DNA of 5,025 nt from JAABRU01 sp041390465. GTDB lineage: Bacteria > Desulfobacterota > Desulfobacteria > Desulfobacterales > Desulfococcaceae. The notes below the pieces were generated by a model. The model was not told the DNA's origin, ran no database searches, and saw nothing but the letters and a program-made list of their open reading frames with translations. The position numbers were made by a program, and so were the translations under genes. The stretch spans positions 1-5,025 of the forward strand of contig JAWKPW010000159.1 in NCBI GenBank assembly GCA_041390465.1. Reading direction: 5' to 3'. Each line of letters opens with the position of its first letter. Within the stretch, counting starts at the first letter, position 1. Positions 1 to 5,025 of this stretch are shown one piece after another.

Positions 1-2006
1 CTTCTGAACACCAATCCCGCATTTTCACCTTTGAGAAAATGCCGCATTGTGTCAGCCCGCCATCGCCAAATGAATTTATTGTCAAAATAAGTCCAGCGCG
101 TGTCAAAGGGTCTGTAAGCCAGTTGTGCCAGTTTTGCCTCATCAATTGTGATGGAAGATTTGTTTTTCAATATCCATCTGGCATAATTCTTTCCCAATGC
201 GAATTTTTTGTTCAGCCAGCTTTCATCCACATTGTTTTCTTTGAAAAAACGCAATCTTTCTTTAAGCCTCTCTCTGTTTTCATCCACAATGAAACGGTCT
301 CCCATGGTGACAATTCCGGTGACATGACTGGGAAACAGATGATCGATTCTGAACCCTTTTTCATATTCCGGATTTCTGTCAAAATTTTTGGACTGAAAAA
401 AGTAAAAGGGCTTTTGGCAACTCACCTCATTGAAAGCAAGGCTTTTCAAATCACTGTCTGACAGCGTCTGGTATTTGCTTTCACGACTTCCCCAAAGATC
501 AAAGCGCCTTACTTTTGCATACTCCCCTTTTTTGTCTTTTTTGATGAAAAAATTGGCAGAAACTCCGGTTTGTATGTCAAACACATTTTTGTCCGCTGCT
601 CCATCGGGACAGACTTCTTTTTTCCTGCTGTTGCCATGAAGATCAAGAATGTAAATGGCATGGAAAGAACGGAGCAGATTCCAGCGCATTCCCCTGAAGG
701 TCGGATGCTCTGCAAAACTGTGGTTATTGACATAGGCCAAAATGCCTTTTCCCGCTTTGTCAAGGAAATGCTGCCCAAGCCGGACAAATTTCACATAATC
801 ATCATTGAGCCAGTGCTTTCGTTCCTTGAAATATTCACCGTTTATATATTTGTAATCAGCAACCAGCCTGCGTATCCATTCATCATTGTTTACGGAAATG
901 CCGCTGTAGGGCGGATTTCCGATTATGACTGTCACCGGCAGATTTTTCTTTGCATGATTTGCGGCTTTGGTCTCCTGCGCGAGCACAGAGGAAAAACATT
1001 TTTGATATTCCGGCAAATTCTCTTTTGCAGATGCAAGGCTGTTGGCAGGATAAATGCGGATCACTTCACTGGAATCAGACAGATACCCGGTTTCCGCAAG
1101 TTTGCGGGAAATTTTCATGTGCGCAATGGCACAGGGAGCCATCATCAGCTCAAAACCGTGCACACGGGGCAGCAGATGTTTGGGAACATATTCATTCCAC
1201 AGTCTGATGATTTCAGCGGAATTTCTCCCTTCCCCTTCCCATTTTTTCCTCATGGTTTTATGTATCAGATCAATCACTTCCACCAGAAATGTTCCAGTTC
1301 CGGTCGCGGGATCAAGAATCTGCACAAAAGGCGTATCCGCAGAAATTCCTTCGGGAATTTTCAGATTGTTATCGGAATCTGCCATTTCCCCCCAGGTGGA
1401 AATATCTGCCAGACCGTGTGTCAGTCCGAAATCTTTTTTCAGGAGTTCCTGCACGGATCGGACAAGAAAGGAAACCACCGGACGCGGGGTGTAAAAGACA
1501 CCGCGTCTGATTTTCTGCTGTGCATCATAGTGACTGAGAAAATCCTCGTAAAAATGAATCACCGGATCTTCGGACGGATTTTTGTCCCCAAAATCCCGCA
1601 GCACAGCATCCATGTCTGCATCCCGCAGCATTTCCACCACATCATGGATGCCCAGTTCATCAAAATCACTCTTTCTGCCGCCCATAAAGAAAAGCAGTTC
1701 CCGGAGAAACAGGCTGGTTTTCGGAATCATGTCTTTGAGATTTTCCGCAGTCAAAGCGCGGAATGGTCGGGAGCAGCGAGCGGAAAACAGGCCATAAACT
1801 ATGGTCTGGGCAAACATGTCGGCAAGGCTGTCTTCATCCGCATCAGGAAGCAGGGTGTCAAACCAGGCATTGAAAAGTTTTTTTATTGCGCCCTCCTGTG
1901 ATGCCGCAGACAGCGCCGCCCTGACACTTTTGCGAATCCGCAGAGCCAGTTCTGCAAGTTTTGCGGCCAATGCCCTGGAGGTGCGAATGACTTGCCTGTT
2001 TTTCAT
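1..2006 (-). CDS. Type ISP/IIG-like N6-adenine DNA methyltransferase (restriction-modification), partial
   Basis: The product transfers a methyl group from S-adenosylmethionine to adenine N6 at a specific DNA site, in a restriction-modification or related defence role. Read from the ATG at 2006-2004, the frame is open for 668 codons to the window edge; the C-terminus is missing. In order I see an Ala/Leu/Lys-rich helical stretch (about residues 8-40), DMFAQTIVYGLFSAR (63-77), the family pre-motif GVFYTPRPVV (169-178), the SAM-binding motif I DPATGTGTF (232-240), an acidic motif HGFE (283-286), and the catalytic motif IV NPPY (364-367). The specificity-domain signatures GIVTMGDRF (564-572) and YRPFDTRW (631-638) follow. 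This order is typical of type ISP and single-chain type IIG-like enzymes. Relatives of this kind usually carry roughly 200 more N-terminal residues with a nuclease-like domain, which are not in this frame. The start is uncertain: no convincing Shine-Dalgarno site precedes the ATG, and an in-frame TAA sits at 2039-2037. The methylase core looks intact, but the gene may be 5'-truncated. Confidence 0.88.
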   Translation of the reverse strand, partial: MKNRQVIRTSRALAAKLAELALRIRKSVRAALSAASQEGAIKKLFNAWFDTLLPDADEDSLADMFAQTIVYGLFSARCSRPFRALTAENLKDMIPKTSLFLRELLFFMGGRKSDFDELGIHDVVEMLRDADMDAVLRDFGDKNPSEDPVIHFYEDFLSHYDAQQKIRRGVFYTPRPVVSFLVRSVQELLKKDFGLTHGLADISTWGEMADSDNNLKIPEGISADTPFVQILDPATGTGTFLVEVIDLIHKTMRKKWEGEGRNSAEIIRLWNEYVPKHLLPRVHGFELMMAPCAIAHMKISRKLAETGYLSDSSEVIRIYPANSLASAKENLPEYQKCFSSVLAQETKAANHAKKNLPVTVIIGNPPYSGISVNNDEWIRRLVADYKYINGEYFKERKHWLNDDYVKFVRLGQHFLDKAGKGILAYVNNHSFAEHPTFRGMRWNLLRSFHAIYILDLHGNSRKKEVCPDGAADKNVFDIQTGVSANFFIKKDKKGEYAKVRRFDLWGSRESKYQTLSDSDLKSLAFNEVSCQKPFYFFQSKNFDRNPEYEKGFRIDHLFPSHVTGIVTMGDRFIVDENRERLKERLRFFKENNVDESWLNKKFALGKNYARWILKNKSSITIDEAKLAQLAYRPFDTRWTYFDNKFIWRWRADTMRHFLKGENAGLVFR

Positions 2007-2036
2007 GTGAAAAAGCGTCTCTGCTGCATTTTTCTT

Positions 2037-2180
2037 TTAACGGATGAATGCGTCAAATGTTTTCACCTCTTCACAGGGGCCGAATGCGGTTTCATTCTTT
2101 GCCTTTTGCAGACCGCTGAGAAAACTTTTCTGATACAGTTCATCCGGTGAGACAGTTTCGGAAGGAAATTCAGCAGCAGG
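2037..2180 (-). pseudogene. Coding-like remnant in frame upstream of the methylase, ending in TAA
   Basis: This stretch is in exactly the same frame as the methylase and is separated from it only by the TAA at 2039-2037. It is closed upstream by a TGA at 2183-2181. It reads about 47 residues with a protein-like composition, including PSETVSPDELYQKSFLSGL and EEVKTFDAFIR just before the stop. The codons between the TAA and the methylase ATG (KKNAAETLFH) also look protein-like. The simplest inference is that this is a surviving piece of the methylase N-terminal region, separated by a nonsense mutation and cut off upstream by repeat DNA. Alternatively it is the tail of a different, lost gene that ended naturally at this TAA. 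I do not recognise a domain in it. Confidence 0.45.
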
Positions 2181-2200
2181 TCAAATCTGTTGAAAAAATC

Positions 2201-2285
2201 GTGGGGCCGGGTTTCAAACCTGCCCCGGCAGTTCCAGTGGGGTGGATGAGCGGAGCGGAACCCATCATTGACAATTATGGTGGAT
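2201..2285. repeat. Palindromic intergenic repeat unit (two adjacent hairpins)
   Basis: Two imperfect palindromes lie side by side. At 2203-2226, GGGGC pairs with GCCCC around an inner palindrome GGTTT-C-AAACC (2210-2220), giving a hairpin with one bulge. At about 2234-2268, GGATGAGCGGAGCGG is followed by AACCCATC, so GATG can pair with CATC around a GAGCGGAGCG core. The pattern resembles the dispersed palindromic repeats with a GAGCGAAGCG-type core and GGTTTGAAACC found in many bacterial intergenic regions; that resemblance is from memory. On the minus strand it lies directly upstream of the methylase remnant, so it may mark where the gene's 5' part was lost. Confidence 0.5.
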
Positions 2286-2298
2286 TTTGCTCTGCTGC

Positions 2299-2460
2299 AC
2301 CAGCCCTTTCAAGGTGAGTAACAGGCCGGTCAGCGCAACTCCGCAATGTCCGGCGTTTTTTGCAGCAGACCGTGACAGCCGCCGGCAGACAGCATCAGAA
2401 AAGGCTGTATGCAACAATCTGATCTTAAAGGCTTATTTTTCACACCTTGAAAGGGCTGGT
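2299..2460. repeat. Perfect 18-base inverted repeat bounding a 162-base structured element
   Basis: ACCAGCCCTTTCAAGGTG at 2299-2316 is matched without error by its reverse complement CACCTTGAAAGGGCTGGT at 2443-2460, with 126 bases between. Smaller inverted repeats are nested inside: CCGGCG (2350-2355) with CGCCGG (2380-2385), and ATCAGA (2394-2399) with TCTGAT (2418-2423). CGGTC (2327-2331) can pair with GACCG (2368-2372). TCTGCTGCA (2291-2299), overlapping the left arm, is complementary to TGCAGCAGA (2361-2369). I see no target-site duplication at the outer edges and no convincing reading frame inside. It could be a miniature inverted-repeat element, a structured RNA, or a chance product of an inverted duplication beside the transposase relic. 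Confidence 0.6.
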
Positions 2461-2472
2461 TGATTTGTCTTA

Positions 2473-2822
2473 TTTTCTGAGTCGGGAAACTCCGGAAGCA
2501 GGATAACAGAAATGTTTTATGTAACGATATATATTGAAGCCATGAGTCTTCCCCGGATATGTGCGGAAAACAGAGCAAATTTTCCGTCCGGAGCGATAAC
2601 ATGCTGTGTTTTAAGCGTATGCGCTTTCTCTTTCTCTCTGTGGTGTTTTTTCTGACCTTTTTTCGAACGCTGAACCGGCTGCTCTGCCGCATCAGTTATG
2701 AGATATTCAGCATCTTCATGGGCAACCTCTCTCTTTTTCTCAATAAGGAAAAGGAACATAAAAATTACCGGAAGGGCTTTTATACAGCAGAAAAAATCTG
2801 CATCAACAGTATCAGACTGCAT
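2473..2822 (-). pseudogene. Decayed IS5-family-type DDE transposase fragment
   Basis: In the frame starting at 2822, residues 39-54 read EYLITDAAEQPVQRSK, followed by KKHHREKEKAHTLKTQ and VIAPDGKFALFSAHIRG. This matches the block around the first catalytic Asp in IS5-group transposases, whose consensus is roughly ID-T-PIQRPK, then YYSGKKKRHTLKTQ, then G-I. After residue 91 (about 2550) the similarity moves to another frame, reading GKTHGFNIYRYIKHF and then SGVSRLRK up to a TAA at 2472-2470. There the usual HDF is HGF and the expected ADSGY reads as PASGV. The N-terminal helix-turn-helix half and the C-terminal Glu region are absent. Truncation, frameshift and substitution at conserved positions make it non-functional. 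Family assignment rests on recalled motifs, so IS5 group is likely but the exact element is unknown. Confidence 0.6.
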
Positions 2823-2934
2823 GTAATATACTGTTAATACAAAAATTGACTGCTGAATTCAAAAACATGACCCAACATTGCTTAATACTGTAATAATTAA
2901 TTTAACGATTAACAATATTTAAATAATTTAAGTA
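2823..2934. promoter_or_regulatory. AT-rich upstream region of the MarR gene with repeated motifs
   Basis: This stretch is strongly AT-rich and holds no reading frame. TACTGTTAATA (2829-2839) recurs with one base deleted as TACTGTAATA (2886-2895). A perfect 13-base palindrome TTAAATAATTTAA (2919-2931) ends three bases before the -35 box. MarR proteins bind short AT-rich palindromes near their own promoters, so the palindrome is a candidate autoregulatory operator. The AT-richness alone could also act as an UP element for RNA polymerase. Assigning a role to any of these sites is inference. Confidence 0.4.
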
Positions 2935-2963
2935 TTGACAATCAAAACTTATCCGAATACAAT
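2935..2963 (+). promoter_or_regulatory. Sigma70-type promoter of the MarR-family gene
   Basis: A perfect -35 box TTGACA (2935-2940) is followed after exactly 17 bases by TACAAT (2958-2963), one base off the TATAAT consensus. Transcription would be expected to begin near 2969-2971, which leaves a leader of only about 12 bases before the ATG at 2982. It lies just downstream of the palindrome at 2919-2931. Confidence 0.8.
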
Positions 2964-2969
2964 CTGAAT

Positions 2970-2975
2970 GAGGTG
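2970..2975 (+). promoter_or_regulatory. Ribosome binding site that decides the MarR gene start
   Basis: GAGGTG lies six bases before the ATG at 2982-2984. The alternative GTG at 2973-2975 is part of this Shine-Dalgarno site and has none of its own, so the ATG is the better start. Because the predicted transcript begins at about this point, the site would sit at the very 5' end of the mRNA. Confidence 0.65.
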
Positions 2976-2981
2976 ACAGGA

Positions 2982-3467
2982 ATGCATCTGGAAAATGAGA
3001 CGGTAATCAAGGACATTGTGGAGACTGTGCGGAAGCTGTACCGGGCAGTGTATATGGATTCATCCAGGATGAGCAAAGGTTTCGGGCTGACAGGTCCCCA
3101 AAGCGGAGTAATGAGAACATTAGCCCAGTTCGGAGCCATGTCTTCTGCGGAACTGAGCCGGAGGCTGTTTGTAACTCCTTCCAATATGACCGGAATCATT
3201 GACCGTCTGGAAAAGAAAAAACTGGTGGAGCGGGTGCGCAAAACCGGGGATCGCCGGGTGGTACTGATTTCTCTTACGGAAGAAGGAGAACACATCAGCC
3301 GTTCATTACCGGATCCCATTGAAAAAAAGCTGATTAACGGTCTGGCAGATTTGGAACCGGAAAAAGTGCAGGACTTATTGAATGCCATGCAGCAGATTCT
3401 CAACCTGGTAGGCGCAGACAAAATGGAAGCCGTCCCGCTGGAGATCCGGATAAACGGAGAGGAGTAA
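2982..3467 (+). CDS. MarR-family transcriptional regulator
   Basis: This is a 161-residue DNA-binding regulator, a normal length for the MarR family, whose members act as dimers and usually release DNA when a small ligand binds. N- and C-terminal helices (about 4-30 and 105-145) would form the dimer interface. The winged helix-turn-helix follows LTGPQ (36-40). SSAELSRRLFVTPSNM (54-69) runs into GIIDRLEKKKLVER (71-84), which covers the recognition helix. The wing carries the hallmark GDRRVVLISLTEEG (89-102), with the Asp-Arg-Arg at 90-92. A strong promoter and a palindrome lie immediately upstream, consistent with autoregulation. The gene is followed after 130 bases by a substrate-binding protein in the same direction, so control of that transport operon is the likely job. 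The ligand and target cannot be read from sequence. A start at GTG 2973 would add three residues. Confidence 0.93.
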   Translation: MHLENETVIKDIVETVRKLYRAVYMDSSRMSKGFGLTGPQSGVMRTLAQFGAMSSAELSRRLFVTPSNMTGIIDRLEKKKLVERVRKTGDRRVVLISLTEEGEHISRSLPDPIEKKLINGLADLEPEKVQDLLNAMQQILNLVGADKMEAVPLEIRINGEE

Positions 3468-3505
3468 TGGGTAAGGAGTGATGGATTTTTCCTGCTCCCA
3501 TTTTG
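3468..3505 (+). terminator. Weak hairpin after the MarR gene (possible terminator or attenuator)
   Basis: ATGGG and AGGA (3467-3477) can pair with TCCT and CCCAT (about 3490-3501), giving a nine-pair stem with an internal loop, followed by only four T residues. It could weaken or modulate read-through into the transporter gene. The short T run and the mismatches make it a doubtful full terminator. Confidence 0.25.
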
Positions 3506-3586
3506 ATATTGATATGTTTTTCCCGTTTCACAAGAAATGCTTCCTGTCAGATGAATACAGAAAGAGAATGCTTATTTACATCAAAC

Positions 3587-3593
3587 AGGAGGT
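3587..3593 (+). promoter_or_regulatory. Strong ribosome binding site of the substrate-binding protein gene
   Basis: AGGAGGT, a full match to the anti-Shine-Dalgarno core, sits four bases before the ATG at 3598-3600. This fixes the start and suggests high translation, as is usual for an abundant periplasmic binding protein. Confidence 0.85.
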
Positions 3594-3597
3594 AAAA

Positions 3598-5025
3598 ATG
3601 AAAAAAATCAGTTTATTATTTCTGACAATTCTGGTTTCGGCATTTCTTGTGCAAACGGCCTCTGCCGACCCCCGGGGAACCCTTCGGGTAGCTCTTTCCA
3701 CCATGCCCAACGCCATTGATATGTGTGTGGGAGCAGAGCGGAATGCCCACAACGTCAGTTGGCAGATCTATAATTCTCTCACCTGGATTGATGACAACAG
3801 CAGGGTTGTCCCCGCCTTGGCAGAAAGCTGGACCGTGTCGGAAGATGCCAAAGTCTATACTTTCAAGCTGCGGAAAGATGTCAAATTCCATAACGGAGAA
3901 GTGTTTAACGCTGATGCTGTGGTGTATTCCTGGAAACGGGGAAGCGGCGATAAAATGCAGTGGAAAGACAAATGGACGGCCGCCAAATCCGTGGAAAAAA
4001 CGGATGACTATACCGTAAAAATTACAACAGAAAAACCCAGTCCCCTGCTGCTGAGAATTATTGCGGAATTCTGGGCGATGATCCCGCCGGAATACCATAA
4101 AAAAGTGGGGGAAAACGGATTTTTGAATCATCCTGTCGGAACCGGACCTTTCAAATTCAAAGAATGGAAAAAAGGTGATCGGATTATTTTCGAGGCCAAC
4201 CCGGATTACTGGGAAGAAGGACTGCCCAAAGTCAAAGAACTGATCTTCCGTCCCATTCCGGAATCCGCCACCCGTGTGGCGGCCATCAAAACCGGTGAAG
4301 TGGATATTGTGGGCCGCCTGAGTTCTGAAGAAGCCGCGGGGCTGAAAGGAGCCGCAAATGTTAATGTCATAGACTACCCGGTGGACCGCGTCTACTATAT
4401 TACCTTTAACAACCTCACTTCCGGAAAAGGAAAACCCACCGAAAATCCCAAAGTCCGGCAGGCCATGAATTATGCCGTGGATGTGGATGCCATACTCGAC
4501 GCCCTGTTTGACGGTCACGGACGACCTTCCACCGGTTATGTAACCCCCAAAAATCTGGGTTTTGACAAAGAGATCAAAGCCTTCGGTTATGATCCGGAAA
4601 AAGCGAAAAAACTGCTGGCAGAAGCCGGATATGCCGAGGGATTTGAAATCGGTTTTGCCTGCCCTTCAGGAGCCTATACCAATTTCGAGCAGGTCTGCGA
4701 GGCCATTCAGGGATATCTGAAAGACGTGGGAATCAAAAGCAACCTGCAGCTTATGGAATCCGGAAAATACTGGGATCTGGAAGCCAAAAAAGAACTGCCG
4801 CCGCTATTCGGGGACAGTTGGTCCGAACTGCTGGGAGAAGCCTATGGCCGACTGGTGGGTGCTTTGGGAGGAAAAAATGCCAGTTTCTCATCCTGGTCGG
4901 ATCCGGAAATTGACAGGCTGCTGGAAAAAATCAGCAGTACCGTGGATGATGATGCCCGTGCGCAGCTCTATGTGGAATTACAGCGGTACATGCAGAAAAA
5001 TCCCCCCTTTATCTATCTCTCTGAA
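3598..5025 (+). CDS. ABC transporter substrate-binding protein, family 5 (peptide/nickel/opine type), partial
   Basis: This periplasmic receptor captures a solute and delivers it to an ABC importer. The frame is open for 476 codons to the window edge. Family members are usually about 500-540 residues, so only the C-terminal few dozen residues should be missing. Residues 1-23 form a signal peptide: Lys-Lys, a hydrophobic core, then ASA before Asp24. There is no lipobox Cys, so the mature protein should be free in the periplasm of a Gram-negative cell. Family 5 hallmarks in order are PALAESW (72-78), YTFKLRKDVKFHNGE (87-101), GTGPF (181-185), NPDYW (201-205), IKTGEVDIV (230-238), VRQAMNYAVD (286-295) and YDPEKAKKLLAEAGY (331-345). 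The usual substrates are oligopeptides, dipeptides, nickel or opines; the specificity is not readable here. It follows the MarR gene by 130 bases with no clear promoter of its own, so co-transcription is plausible. Permease and ATPase genes would be expected beyond the window. Confidence 0.93.
   Translation, partial: MKKISLLFLTILVSAFLVQTASADPRGTLRVALSTMPNAIDMCVGAERNAHNVSWQIYNSLTWIDDNSRVVPALAESWTVSEDAKVYTFKLRKDVKFHNGEVFNADAVVYSWKRGSGDKMQWKDKWTAAKSVEKTDDYTVKITTEKPSPLLLRIIAEFWAMIPPEYHKKVGENGFLNHPVGTGPFKFKEWKKGDRIIFEANPDYWEEGLPKVKELIFRPIPESATRVAAIKTGEVDIVGRLSSEEAAGLKGAANVNVIDYPVDRVYYITFNNLTSGKGKPTENPKVRQAMNYAVDVDAILDALFDGHGRPSTGYVTPKNLGFDKEIKAFGYDPEKAKKLLAEAGYAEGFEIGFACPSGAYTNFEQVCEAIQGYLKDVGIKSNLQLMESGKYWDLEAKKELPPLFGDSWSELLGEAYGRLVGALGGKNASFSSWSDPEIDRLLEKISSTVDDDARAQLYVELQRYMQKNPPFIYLSE

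Noticed and set aside
570..1901. Long plus-strand open frame of 443 codons
   Set aside because: It lies opposite the methylase, whose conserved motifs are clear on the minus strand. Its own translation is rich in His, Cys, Phe and Ile with no domain, typical of an antisense shadow.
2330..2692. Minus-strand open frame of 120 codons
   Set aside because: It overlaps the transposase relic in a different frame and runs through one arm of the inverted repeat; the translation is not protein-like and has no ribosome site.
2559..2837. Plus-strand open frame of 92 codons with a hydrophobic start
   Set aside because: It is antisense to the transposase relic, whose conserved block is better supported. 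The Phe/Leu-rich stretch is the complement of Lys/Glu-rich codons on the other strand.
2973..2975. GTG as start of the MarR gene
   Set aside because: It is part of the Shine-Dalgarno site for the ATG at 2982, has no ribosome site of its own, and would lie only a few bases from the predicted transcription start.
2942..3421. Minus-strand open frame of 159 codons opposite the MarR gene
   Set aside because: The plus strand carries the MarR winged-helix signature and a promoter; the antisense frame is Ser/Arg-rich with no domain or ribosome site.
3503..3537. Possible separate promoter for the substrate-binding protein (TTGATA at 3503 and 3509)
   Set aside because: No acceptable -10 box is found at 16-18 bases from either TTGATA copy.
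3616..4518. Minus-strand open frame of 300 codons
   Set aside because: It is fully antisense to the substrate-binding protein, which has a strong ribosome site, a signal peptide and family motifs. The antisense product shows no recognisable motif.
1..5025. CRISPR array, tRNA or rRNA genes
   Set aside because: No regularly spaced direct repeats were seen, and no tRNA-like or rRNA-like conserved stretches were recognised on either strand.

Overview
The window looks like chromosomal DNA from a Gram-negative bacterium. The evidence is a periplasmic substrate-binding protein with a plain signal peptide and no lipobox, and a canonical sigma70-type promoter. The mix of gene families and the style of the intergenic repeats reminds me of sulfate-reducing Desulfobacterota, but that is an impression and not something I can test here. 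There are three protein genes that look intact as far as they can be seen; two run off the ends of the window.

Left part (1-2006, minus strand): most of a class I N6-adenine DNA methyltransferase of the type ISP / type IIG-like restriction-modification family, with all the core methylase motifs and the start of the specificity domain. Its C-terminus lies beyond base 1. Its N-terminus looks truncated: the open frame is cut by a TAA at 2037-2039, and the same frame reads on upstream to about 2180 before meeting repeat DNA. The N-terminal nuclease-like region expected in close relatives is therefore not visible.

Middle part (2040-2960, no intact gene): a scar region. Going rightward it holds a coding remnant in frame with the methylase, a palindromic repeat unit (2201-2285), a 162-base structure bounded by a perfect 18-base inverted repeat (2299-2460), a decayed IS5-type DDE transposase on the minus strand (2473-2822), and an AT-rich regulatory stretch.

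Right part (2935-5025, plus strand): a strong promoter (TTGACA, 17-base spacer, TACAAT) drives a MarR-family regulator (2982-3467). After 130 bases comes a family 5 (peptide/nickel/opine type) ABC transporter substrate-binding protein (3598 to the window end), with a strong Shine-Dalgarno site. The two probably form the start of a transport operon in which the regulator senses a ligand related to the transported solute; the permeases and ATPases would be expected downstream.

I see no tRNA, rRNA, CRISPR array or wholly new system. The points most worth a second look are the truncated or interrupted start of the methylase gene and the nested inverted-repeat element beside it.
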